A stretch of DNA of 64,000 nucleotides, taken from assembly GCA_046349775.1 (NCBI GenBank), contig JAXMBS010000015.1, positions 18,540 through 82,539 of the forward strand. The letters are read 5' to 3'. The stretch's first letter is position 1. Every line of letters begins with the position of its first letter. Of the stretch, positions 15,467 through 22,979 are shown piece by piece. The stretch comes from JAEUIG01 sp046349775. GTDB lineage: Bacteria > Planctomycetota > Planctomycetia > Planctomycetales > Planctomycetaceae. The position numbers and the translations under genes were made by a program. The notes beneath the pieces are model-generated. The model was not told the DNA's origin, made no database searches, and saw only the letters and a program-made list of their open reading frames with translations.

Positions 15467-16294
15467 ATGCGATTCCCACTCCCTGTCTCCTGGTGGACCG
15501 ACGCGCGCCCGATTATCGGGATGCTGCATGCGCCGCCACTGCCGGGAAGCCCGAGATACGGCGGCCACTGGACCGGCGTCGTCGAGCAGGTGCTGACCGA
15601 TTTCGAAGTCCTCACGGCCGCCGGCGTCCACGGGCTGATGCTCGAAAACTTCGGCGATGCGCCGTTCTATCCCGACCGCGTTCCGCAGGAGACCGTCGCC
15701 TGCCTGACGCGGCTCGCCGTCGAAATCCGCCGCCGCAGCGAACTGCCGCTGGGCATCAACGTCCTGCGCAACGACGGCGCAGCGGCGGTGGCCGTTGCGG
15801 CCGCTGCGGAAGCCGACTTTGTCCGCGTGAATGTTCTCTGCGGTGCGCGGGTCACGGACCAGGGTCTGCTGCAGGCCAATGCGCACGAGGTGCTCCGCGC
15901 ACGGGATCGACTGCGCGCGAATCACATTCACATCCTGGCCGACGTGGACGTCAAGCACTCTGCGCCGCTGGCCGCGCGGCCGCTGGCCGAGGAGGTCCAC
16001 GAAACGCTCGCCCGCGGCGGCGCGGATGCGATCATCATTTCCGGCACGGCTACCGGCGCGCTGCCGGACGTGCAGCATGTCCGGACGGCGTTCAGCGCGG
16101 CTGGCGCGGCGTCGGTGATTGTCGGCAGCGGCGTGACTCCGGCATCCCTGCACGACCTGTGGGTGCACGCGGACGCATTCATTGTCGGATCGCAATTCAA
16201 GCAGGACGGCGTCGCGACGAGCCCGGTTATTGCGGAACGAGTGCGCGAACTGATGGCCGTCCACGCCGAGTTGTTGCATTCGATGCCGCGGTGA
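15467..16294 (+). CDS. BtpA/SgcQ family TIM-barrel protein
   Basis: A 275-residue cytoplasmic protein matching the BtpA family: GMLHAPPLPGSPRYGG at the N-terminus, GLMLENFGDAPF, FVRVNVLCGARVTDQG, HILADVDVKHSAP, GADAIIISGTATG and a final VGSGVTP phosphate-binding-like loop. The first described member was linked to photosystem I assembly in cyanobacteria, and SgcQ lies in a sugar operon of E. coli; the biochemical activity is not established, and a nucleoside or sugar-phosphate lyase role has been suggested. ATG 15467 fits the family start. It follows the sugar kinase by 68 nt, consistent with a sugar-related transcript. Confidence 0.85.
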   Translation: MRFPLPVSWWTDARPIIGMLHAPPLPGSPRYGGHWTGVVEQVLTDFEVLTAAGVHGLMLENFGDAPFYPDRVPQETVACLTRLAVEIRRRSELPLGINVLRNDGAAAVAVAAAAEADFVRVNVLCGARVTDQGLLQANAHEVLRARDRLRANHIHILADVDVKHSAPLAARPLAEEVHETLARGGADAIIISGTATGALPDVQHVRTAFSAAGAASVIVGSGVTPASLHDLWVHADAFIVGSQFKQDGVATSPVIAERVRELMAVHAELLHSMPR

Positions 16295-16369
16295 CGCGAC
16301 CGGACACAGAGACCTCGGGCACGAGTCGCAACCGCTGAATTGGCCGTCAGCGGCCGGACAACAAAACTC

Positions 16370-16450
16370 AACAGAAGGACACGAAGGTCGCGAAGGAGTA
16401 CTGTCAAGGACGCTAAGTCACTCTCCGTTTCCTCTGTTACCTCCTGTTTT
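16370..16450. repeat. Diverged hairpin repeat (ACAGAAGGACACGAAGG type)
   Basis: ACAGAAGGACACGAAGG and related A/G-rich runs face C/T-rich TCTCCGTTTCCTCTGTTACC. It resembles the clearer copy at 63474-63570. It lies between convergent genes, where it may serve as a bidirectional end of transcription. Confidence 0.45.
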
Positions 16451-16464
16451 TCTTGCTCGTCTGT

Positions 16465-17343
16465 TCAAGTCGTCGGCGACGCCCGAATGACGTCCGGCAG
16501 AGCGGCGATGGAGTCTGGATAACGCAAAGCCACTCCCAGTTCCGCGTGCATTCGCGCATTCCGACAGCGTTTATTGAGTCCGGTGGTGCGCCGGCCGGCC
16601 GTTGAATCGGGGTCAAACGTCGGCGGGGGTGCGCCGACTTCCCTGGCGATTGCGGAATAAAACTCTCCGCGCGTCACCGGCCGGTCGTCGCAGATGAGCA
16701 GGACCGGTTCAGTGTGACTCCCTGCGGCGGCGGCGCACACGCATGTGGCCGCGTCTTCGACATGGATCAGATTCAGCCAGGCATCCGGCGAGCCGGCGAC
16801 CGGCGCGCCGGCCCGGAGTTGATCGACTCGTGCGATCAGCCGGCCCGGCCCATAAATCCCCGCCAGTCGCAGGACCGTCGATTGGCAACCGTTCGGCAAG
16901 GCAACGCAGCATTCCTGCAGCTTGCGCTCCGCAGCCAGAGCGATCTGCCCCCCATCAGTCGTCGGCTCCGTCGGTGAGGTCTCATCAATCCACGAACCGT
17001 CCGACTGGCCGTACACGCTCGTACTCGACACATGTATCACATGCCGCACGCGCGAACGCGCGGACTGCACGAGGTTCGCGACGCCGTCGACCAGGAGCGC
17101 CGATTTGGAGACGCCGCTCGCCGGGTCGTGCGTGAGGGCGATCAGCAGGACTTCGGCCGCAGGCAGTGCGGCAACCGTCAACGGATCGAGGACGTTTCCG
17201 ATAATCGGCACAATACCGGAAGACCGCAGCGCATCGGCCTTCGTCGCCGAGCGCGTCAACGCGCTGACGCGATGTCCGCCGGCCAGCCACTTCGCCGCCG
17301 CGCGCCGTCCCAGGTATCCGCAACCGACGATCAGGACGTCCAT
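16465..17343 (-). CDS. NAD(P)-dependent extended SDR (YeeZ-like epimerase/dehydratase family)
   Basis: A 292-residue Rossmann protein with the nucleotide-binding GCGYLGRRAA at the N-terminus, SSTSVYG at the active-site strand, ETSPTEPTT and LRLAGIYGPGR. It resembles the YeeZ-type SDR branch; the classic YxxxK catalytic pair is not evident after SVYG. The substrate is unknown. ATG 17343 is preferred over an in-frame TTG at 17349. There is no clear operon partner. Confidence 0.8.
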   Translation of the reverse strand: MDVLIVGCGYLGRRAAAKWLAGGHRVSALTRSATKADALRSSGIVPIIGNVLDPLTVAALPAAEVLLIALTHDPASGVSKSALLVDGVANLVQSARSRVRHVIHVSSTSVYGQSDGSWIDETSPTEPTTDGGQIALAAERKLQECCVALPNGCQSTVLRLAGIYGPGRLIARVDQLRAGAPVAGSPDAWLNLIHVEDAATCVCAAAAGSHTEPVLLICDDRPVTRGEFYSAIAREVGAPPPTFDPDSTAGRRTTGLNKRCRNARMHAELGVALRYPDSIAALPDVIRASPTT

Positions 17344-17434
17344 CGACAATCAATTTGCTCGTTCATCCGCACACGACGTCAGCAGCCCGGCTGCCTAAGA
17401 AGCAGCCGGACTGCTGTACATGTGACGTTCGCCA

Positions 17435-17932
17435 TTATGACTCGCGGCGTGTCGGAATCGCCGGTGAAAGTTGCGGTCCCGAAGCCAGAATGCGCTCAAG
17501 GGCGCTGACCAGCAGCGCCGCCACATCTGTTTCCGCCGGGGATCGTCGCCGGCATGCCAGCTCTCCGCTCGCAACCTCCTGTCGCAAGCCTGCAAGCCGC
17601 TGCCGCATCACATCCAAGAACGCCGCGCACTCTGCCGCGTTCAGATCCGTCCGACGCAGTTCGACAACCTCAGCACTGCGCATGCGATTCAATCGCGCGA
17701 GCGTATCTCCCTGCGTACGGTACAACCGACCGTCGGCAAATGCCCGCCGCAGTCGTCCCTCCGGATCAAAGTGATAGCACGGATCGCCGCCGAAATAGAT
17801 CGACCACCCCCCGTGGGCTCGGCAGCCGGCTACGACCGGTTCTGTCGAGTTCGGCGCCGTCAGCTCGATGCGCTGTCTGAGCGCTGTTCCCTCGGCAAAC
17901 AGGTCTTCGCGGTCTGCCTCATGCCGAGCCAT
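17435..17932 (-). CDS. Conserved hypothetical protein (planctomycete type)
   Basis: A 165-residue soluble protein. The start MARHEADREDLFAEGTAL and the central WSIYFGGDPCYHFDPEGRLRRAF block, followed by DGRLYRTQGDTLARL, look like a conserved unit I associate with planctomycete proteins of unknown function. No catalytic motif or membrane segment is visible. The open frame extends upstream to 18031, but that extension runs through a dispersed AT-rich repeat (17938-17961) lying directly before the ATG at 17932, so the shorter form is chosen. Confidence 0.65.
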   Translation of the reverse strand: MARHEADREDLFAEGTALRQRIELTAPNSTEPVVAGCRAHGGWSIYFGGDPCYHFDPEGRLRRAFADGRLYRTQGDTLARLNRMRSAEVVELRRTDLNAAECAAFLDVMRQRLAGLRQEVASGELACRRRSPAETDVAALLVSALERILASGPQLSPAIPTRRES

Positions 17933-17937
17933 CTGCC

Positions 17938-17961
17938 AAATCCAAATCTCGAAATCCGAAT
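17938..17961. repeat. AT-rich dispersed repeat before the hypothetical gene
   Basis: AAATCCAAATCTCGAAATCC, the same family as 62013-62052 and 61881-61897. It directly abuts the start codon of the minus-strand gene, so it forms part of its leader. Confidence 0.55.
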
Positions 17962-18073
17962 GCAGCCCCAGCCGCTCCGTGCTCCGACTCTGCCGTCCGT
18001 GCCGTCTGCTCCGAAGATTCCTGCGGACCACGGAATGTTCTGCGGTACGATTCTAGGACGCGCCTTTCTCCCG

Positions 18074-18082
18074 TGGTATGAT
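18074..18082 (+). promoter_or_regulatory. Extended -10 promoter of the M24-like gene
   Basis: TGGTATGAT is an extended -10 element with TATGAT at 18077-18082, giving a leader of about 66 nt to the ATG at 18156, which has a GGAGG site at 18145-18149. Confidence 0.5.
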
Positions 18083-18155
18083 CGGGCTACCCTTTCACGA
18101 GCAGCGGCTCGATCTATCGGAATCAACCGCAACGACATTCTGCCGGAGGCACCAG

Positions 18156-19340
18156 ATGGCTGTCGCCACGCGGCCCTATGAGCCGGTTTCCTCGGGGGAG
18201 TTGCAGATCCTCGACCCGGAGCGGGCCACCGAGGTTGACCGTCGCCATCAGCTCCTGGCCGCGTATCTGGAACTGCGGGGGGACGACGCGCTGCTCCTGC
18301 AACGGCCCTCGAATTTCGCCTGGCTGACGTGCGGTGGCAACAACACCCTGCCGGGGGCGAATGAGCCGACGGCGGCGCTGTTCGTCACACGTGAGGCGCG
18401 GGTGGCGCTGTGCAGTTCGGCGGATTCGAGCCAGCTGTTCGACCACGAGCTGTCCGGCCTGGGGTTCCAGTTGAAGGAGCGGCCGTGGGAGGAGCCGCGA
18501 TCGGTCCTGATCGAGGATCTGTGCCGCGGCCGAAACGTGGCGGCGGACGGACCGACGCCCGGCGCGCGGAACGCCGAGACCGAACTGGCGGACTTTCGGA
18601 AGTCGCTCAATGATCGCGAGGTGATTGCCATCCGCAGCCTGGCGCGGACGCTCACACATTCCGTGGAGGCGACCGCGCGGAGTTTTTCCTGCGGCGACAC
18701 GGCCGCGGAAGTTGCGGGCCAGGTGGCTCACCGCCTGTACCGACATCAGGCAACGCCGGTGCGGATTCAGGTGCTCGCCGACGGTCAGGGACGGCGTTAC
18801 CGGCACTGGACCTGCGGCAACGAGCAGATCGAACGGTACTGCACGATCATCGCGGTGGCGCGGCAGCGGGGGTTGCACTGCGGCGTGGCGCGTACGGTCA
18901 GCCTGGGCCAACTGCCGAATGCGCTCGTCGAAGCGCACCAGACGGCGGCGCTGGTCGCCTGCTCGGCGTTTTTCTTTTCGCAGGCGGGGTGGGAATTCCG
19001 CGAGACGTGGCGACGCGTCGAACGCATTTACGAGAAGTACGGCGCTGCCGAAGAATGGCGGCAGGCCGACGTCGGCGCGATGACCGGCTATGAACCATGC
19101 GAGGTCAGCCTGTCGCCGCGTACGAATTGCCGCATCGCTGCCGGCACGCCGATGTTCTGGCACCCGACCGTCCGGGTGGCCACGATCGGCGAGACAATCC
19201 TCGTGCATTCGGACCGGACGGAGGTCCTGACGCGCCCGGAAGACTGGCCACAACTGAGCATCAACATCAAAGGAACATCCGTACAGATTCCAGACATTCT
19301 GTGCCGGGAGATTTCGAACGGCCGTCTGCTCCGCCGCTAA
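18156..19340 (+). CDS. M24 (aminopeptidase P/creatinase-fold) protein, probably non-catalytic
   Basis: A 394-residue protein with a creatinase-like N-terminal domain (RRHQLLAAYLELRGDDALLLQRPSNFAWLT pattern) and a pita-bread C-terminal half recognised by the GVARTVSLG strand and the repeated helices around it. Active M24 enzymes bind two metals through D-D-H-E-E. Here the GD and DxG strand reads YCTIIAVARQRGLHCGVARTV, and no HxxGHG-like histidine or late glutamates are in place, so catalysis is unlikely. It may be a binding or structural relative. The GGAGG site six bases before ATG 18156 fixes the start. The following sigma gene is 87 nt away on the same strand. Confidence 0.75.
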   Translation: MAVATRPYEPVSSGELQILDPERATEVDRRHQLLAAYLELRGDDALLLQRPSNFAWLTCGGNNTLPGANEPTAALFVTREARVALCSSADSSQLFDHELSGLGFQLKERPWEEPRSVLIEDLCRGRNVAADGPTPGARNAETELADFRKSLNDREVIAIRSLARTLTHSVEATARSFSCGDTAAEVAGQVAHRLYRHQATPVRIQVLADGQGRRYRHWTCGNEQIERYCTIIAVARQRGLHCGVARTVSLGQLPNALVEAHQTAALVACSAFFFSQAGWEFRETWRRVERIYEKYGAAEEWRQADVGAMTGYEPCEVSLSPRTNCRIAAGTPMFWHPTVRVATIGETILVHSDRTEVLTRPEDWPQLSINIKGTSVQIPDILCREISNGRLLRR

Positions 19341-19427
19341 CAATCAGACCTGGCCGCCGCCCCCGATGGGTCGCCGCAATATCATGATAAAACGGATGTT
19401 GCGTCGCATGTCTCCGCTTCCGTCCCT

Positions 19428-20084
19428 GTGAACGCTCCACATCATCTTCCGTCGGTCGACAATTTGCGGGAACTCGCCACGGCTGGTCCACGTCCCAACG
19501 CAGTGGAAGACGTGAGCGCGAACGACCAGTCCCTGATCCTGCGGTGCCGGGCCGGAGATGTTGATGCCTTCGGCGGTCTGGTGGTGCGCTATCAGGACCG
19601 GCTGTACGCGACCCTCGTGCATCTGCTCGGTTCGCTCGAGGATGCCCGCGACGTCACGCAGGACGCGTTCGTCCTGGCCTTCGAGAAACTGGCGACGTTT
19701 CGCGGCGATTCGGCGTTCTATTCCTGGTTGTTTCGCATTGCCTACAACGCAGCGATGACGCGCAAACGCAAGGAGCGGCGCGTTCCCAAATCGATTGACG
19801 CAGTCCGCGAACAGCGCGGCGACGACCTCCGCGACGGACGGGCGGACACAGATCCCGGCGCGGCGATCGACTCCGAAGAACGGCAGCAACTTGTCCGCAA
19901 GGCACTCGATGAGCTGGGAGAGGACTACCGCACGGCGATCATCCTCAAGGAGATCGACGGACTGCGGTACGATGAAATCGCCGTGATCGTCGGTTGCCCG
20001 ATCGGCACGGTGCGCAGCCGGATCCATCGGGCGCGGCATGAACTGCGCGAGAAACTGAGCCGAACGATCAAGACCCAACTGTAG
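19428..20084 (+). CDS. ECF RNA polymerase sigma factor
   Basis: A 218-residue RpoE-like factor. Region 2 (residues about 50-110) has the YQDRLYATLVHLLGSLEDARDVTQDAFVLAF-like helices, and region 4 (about 148-205) has the ALDELGEDYRTAIILKEIDGLRYDEIA helix-turn-helix followed by GTVRSRIHRAR. The 28-residue N-terminal extension is unremarkable. GTG 19428 is the first start. Together with the downstream membrane anti-sigma factor it should direct a cell-envelope or stress regulon. Confidence 0.9.
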   Translation: MNAPHHLPSVDNLRELATAGPRPNAVEDVSANDQSLILRCRAGDVDAFGGLVVRYQDRLYATLVHLLGSLEDARDVTQDAFVLAFEKLATFRGDSAFYSWLFRIAYNAAMTRKRKERRVPKSIDAVREQRGDDLRDGRADTDPGAAIDSEERQQLVRKALDELGEDYRTAIILKEIDGLRYDEIAVIVGCPIGTVRSRIHRARHELREKLSRTIKTQL

Positions 20085-20172
20085 GCGGGCGACACATGTT
20101 TCGAGACGTTTCAAATCCTCAATGTCAGCGTCATGGGAGGACGATTCCGAACAGTCGAAAGAGCCGCGATGA

Positions 20173-20220
20173 CGGGAGGGCTTGCCTGCCGCTGCGGCTC
20201 GGCGGGATCCTCGCCCTCCC
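20173..20220. repeat. Dispersed repeat hairpin, GGGAGGG/CCCTCCC
   Basis: GGGAGGGC at 20174 pairs with GCCCTCCC ending at 20220, and the right half (CGGCTCGGCGGGATCCTCGC) is a copy of the family seen at 14385 and 29194. It lies between the sigma factor and anti-sigma genes and may set their expression ratio. Confidence 0.65.
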
Positions 20221-20257
20221 GATTTTGAGACTGCTTCCAGTGCGAAGAGTGTGAGTG

Positions 20258-21745
20258 ATGAACGGACGTGACGAAGAACTGCTGTCCGCGTACTTCGACG
20301 GTGAACTGACCGGCGACGAGCAATCGCGCGCCGAGCAGTTGCTGGCGGAGAATCTGGCGGCGCGCGAGGCCCTGGACGAACTTGCGGACGTGTCGAGCCG
20401 GTTGCGGCAACTGCCGCGTCCACCGGCCCCGGCCGGCATGCGCGAAGACGTGCTGAGGCAACTCCGCGCCCGTTCGGCGCTGGTGAAGACGCCTGCCGCC
20501 GATCCCCGATCACGGTGGCGGCGTCCGGCGGCGTGGATCGGCTCCGTCGCAGCCGGTCTACTGATTGCAGTCTTCGTCTATCAGCAGCGGCCGGAGCGCG
20601 AGCGGGGAGTCGGCCCCGAAGTCGCCGCAGGAACGGCCGTGGCGATGCGCGAGTCGACGGTTCAGTCTGACGGCCTGCAGCCGCTCGCGCCGATGGGCGC
20701 CGTGGAGCTCGACGCCTATCACGGCAGTCCTGCGAGCACGGCCGCTTCTGAGCGGTTCGACGTTGTTTCCGAGTCGCTCGAGCGGCAGCCGCAGAGCCCG
20801 ACCACGCTGGCACTGACCAACTCCCTCTTCATTCAGGACGAGTTCCGACAACTGGTCGAACGCGGCGAAGCGCCTGTGCCGGGCAAAGTCTATTCGAACG
20901 TGTCGCAGGTCGACGGCCAGATCGTTGTGACGCAGCACCGCGTGGTCGACACCGAGCAGCTCCTCGGACAGATTCAAGTCGTCCTGACCGACAACGGAAT
21001 CGTTACGCTACCCGACGCGGTGGCCGAATCGGCCTCGCGCGACCAGCTTGCCGCCGATACGAAGCAGAACGGCCGGTTGCAGGCGATTTATGTCGAGGCT
21101 CCGGCGATTAACTTTTACAACGCCGTGCAGCAGATCGCGCAGCTGGCTTCCGTCACCAAGGTGTCGGCGAACACAGTATTCGGCAATGAGTTTGACGTTG
21201 CACGAGACGGGGCCGCGGTGGAAGGGAAACTGGCCACGGCAGGGGATGCCGACAAGCAGGAGTCGCAGTCACAACGCTTCTCAGCGTCGCCGGCCGCGGG
21301 ACGCGAGAGCCGACGGCGACTCGCAACGAATGAAACGGAGGCCGCCAAGCCTGATTCGCGATCAACCGGCGCCCCGACGGCGATGCCGGCGCGTCGCTCG
21401 CTGGCGCATCAGGATCAGCCGCCAGCACCACCACAGTCTGAACGCCAGTACCTGTACCAGGACCTGGATGCGTCTGCCGAATCGCGATCGATCGCGGCCT
21501 ACCAGGTCGTCGTCCCGGCGCGTCAGGAACTGCTCGAGGAACTGCAGCAGCAGCCGGCAGCATTCTTCGATGCCGAACAGCCGGCGACAGCCGCCCCGGC
21601 CGAGCAGTCGGCGGTGGCCAAGAAAGCGCAGTCGAAAGTCCTGCAGCGCCTGTGCACCCTCCCGCCGCAGGGAATCAAAGCGGCTCCGGCCGACCCCGAC
21701 CGGGTCCGTGCCGTGATTCTGCTGGTTCCGGAGCAGAAGCCGTAG
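20258..21745 (+). CDS. Membrane-bound anti-sigma factor with extracytoplasmic domain
   Basis: A 495-residue protein. The N-terminal anti-sigma domain (DEELLSAYFDGELTGDEQ, residues 4-75) lacks the zinc HxxxCxxC motif. One membrane helix spans about 90-108 (AAWIGSVAAGLLIAVFVY). A long outer region follows, rich in Ala, Gln and Arg, with low-complexity stretches at 320-460 and no recognised domain. It should hold the upstream ECF factor at the membrane until its outer part is cleaved or changed. ATG 20258 follows a GTG at 20255; either is possible. The sigma factor lies 170 nt upstream on the same strand. Confidence 0.8.
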   Translation: MNGRDEELLSAYFDGELTGDEQSRAEQLLAENLAAREALDELADVSSRLRQLPRPPAPAGMREDVLRQLRARSALVKTPAADPRSRWRRPAAWIGSVAAGLLIAVFVYQQRPERERGVGPEVAAGTAVAMRESTVQSDGLQPLAPMGAVELDAYHGSPASTAASERFDVVSESLERQPQSPTTLALTNSLFIQDEFRQLVERGEAPVPGKVYSNVSQVDGQIVVTQHRVVDTEQLLGQIQVVLTDNGIVTLPDAVAESASRDQLAADTKQNGRLQAIYVEAPAINFYNAVQQIAQLASVTKVSANTVFGNEFDVARDGAAVEGKLATAGDADKQESQSQRFSASPAAGRESRRRLATNETEAAKPDSRSTGAPTAMPARRSLAHQDQPPAPPQSERQYLYQDLDASAESRSIAAYQVVVPARQELLEELQQQPAAFFDAEQPATAAPAEQSAVAKKAQSKVLQRLCTLPPQGIKAAPADPDRVRAVILLVPEQKP

Positions 21746-21857
21746 CTGTGTCTCTTTCAATGGTCGGGTGGACGTTTCCCGAGTGCTGATTCTCCGCGCC
21801 TATGTCGGGGACACGCTCTGCGCCGCCGGAAACTCGACTTCCGTCGGAACAATCGCG

Positions 21858-21866
21858 TGGTAGAAT
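21858..21866 (+). promoter_or_regulatory. Extended -10 promoter, possible leaderless start of the STAS gene
   Basis: TGGTAGAAT with the -10 hexamer at 21861-21866; the ATG is at 21874, seven bases after the hexamer. The layout matches the one before mnmG (3289). No Shine-Dalgarno is present. Confidence 0.5.
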
Positions 21867-21873
21867 CAGCCGC

Positions 21874-22257
21874 ATGGTGAAGCACCTCAAGCTGTTCCGC
21901 GTGCAGCAGGTCAGCGAAACTGTTGTCGTCTGTCCACAAGGTCAGGGGAGCGGTTTCCGCTACCAGGATCTGCACGTCGAGGCAAACGCGATCCGCAACC
22001 ATCTGCTGAAGACTCCCAAGTGCAATCTGATTGTGGACTTGGGTGAAATGGACTACTGCGGATCGGAGTTCATCGGCTCGCTGGTGTCGATGCTCCGGGA
22101 GACGCGGAACCGAGGTGGAGCAGCGCTGTTTTGTGCGGCCAACCCGCACATTCACAAGGTGCTCGAGAATATGAGCCTGTTCAAGCTCTGGCCGTATTTC
22201 CCGAACCGCGACGACGCCCTGCAGGCGGCGGCCGCGAAGTCGGCCGGGCCGGCGTGA
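21874..22257 (+). CDS. STAS-domain protein (anti-anti-sigma type)
   Basis: A 127-residue single STAS domain: ETVVVCPQG strand, NLIVDLGEMDYCGSEFIGSLVSMLRETRNRGG and AANPHIHKVLENMSLFKLWPYF helices, split here for length. The GSEF segment lies where SpoIIAA proteins have the phosphorylatable DSS/DTS serine. Such proteins relieve anti-sigma kinases or act in partner switching, but no RsbW-like kinase is nearby. The gene seems to have its own promoter with almost no leader. Confidence 0.82.
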   Translation: MVKHLKLFRVQQVSETVVVCPQGQGSGFRYQDLHVEANAIRNHLLKTPKCNLIVDLGEMDYCGSEFIGSLVSMLRETRNRGGAALFCAANPHIHKVLENMSLFKLWPYFPNRDDALQAAAAKSAGPA

Positions 22258-22409
22258 TTCCGGCGGCTTTGCCCAAGGCCATTGTGCAGCAAGCGGTTGC
22301 GACACGGTGACCTTACGCCCACCTGGGGGTTCGCTCAAGTGCCCCAGTACCGCCGGACGATGAACGTCCCAGAGTGCAGGGGAGGCCCAGGTCCAGGGCG
22401 GGACGCTCG

Positions 22410-22940
22410 ATGTCGGCTCCGAAATCCAACTCTGGCAGTTGCCTCGGGTTCCTGCGCGTCCTCGGACTGGACGGCGGCGGCTTCGTGGGGGGCATCCTCG
22501 TCACGAACCAGTTAGGACGGCCGCTCGAATTCCAGTGCACGTCGCCGGTCAAGCCGAACCGGACGCAGGTCATTCTCTACGGACCGACGCTCGCGCCGTT
22601 CGTGTACGCTGAACTGATCGGCAAGACGCTCATCGCGCGGCTGGACATCAAACCGCAACTGGTCGTCGTCGATCAACCGCCGCTGCTCGAGCTGCGGCTG
22701 CACGTGTCGGCACCGGTCGCACAGCTCCTGGATTCCGAAACGAATCCTGTTGCGCTCCCTGACGAGACACTGTTGCAGATCGGCCGTCAGCACCTGGCAT
22801 TCCATCCCGACTGGCCCGGCGATCGCGACGACGCCGCCGAGCGCCTCGCCGGACTCCCAGACGACGCCGATCTGCGCGAACCGCTGGATCGCGTCACCGA
22901 AGCGCTGAAGGAAACCCTGCGCACAACCGCGGTCGCTTGA
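22410..22940 (+). CDS. Conserved protein of unknown function upstream of the SNF2 helicase
   Basis: A 176-residue protein. Its N-terminal half (LGFLRVLGLDGGGFVGGILVT, then GRPLEFQCTSPVKPNRTQ and LYGPTLAPFVYAELIGKTLI, given in pieces) looks strongly conserved and reminds me of proteins next to helicases in other planctomycetes. No known domain or motif was recognised. ATG 22410 is the first methionine just before the conserved region. It ends 39 nt before the helicase and very likely shares its transcript, so a role with the helicase is plausible but unproven. Confidence 0.7.
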   Translation: MSAPKSNSGSCLGFLRVLGLDGGGFVGGILVTNQLGRPLEFQCTSPVKPNRTQVILYGPTLAPFVYAELIGKTLIARLDIKPQLVVVDQPPLLELRLHVSAPVAQLLDSETNPVALPDETLLQIGRQHLAFHPDWPGDRDDAAERLAGLPDDADLREPLDRVTEALKETLRTTAVA

Positions 22941-22979
22941 AAAAGCTGTCAGCGTTCAGTCATCCGCTATCCGCCTTCC

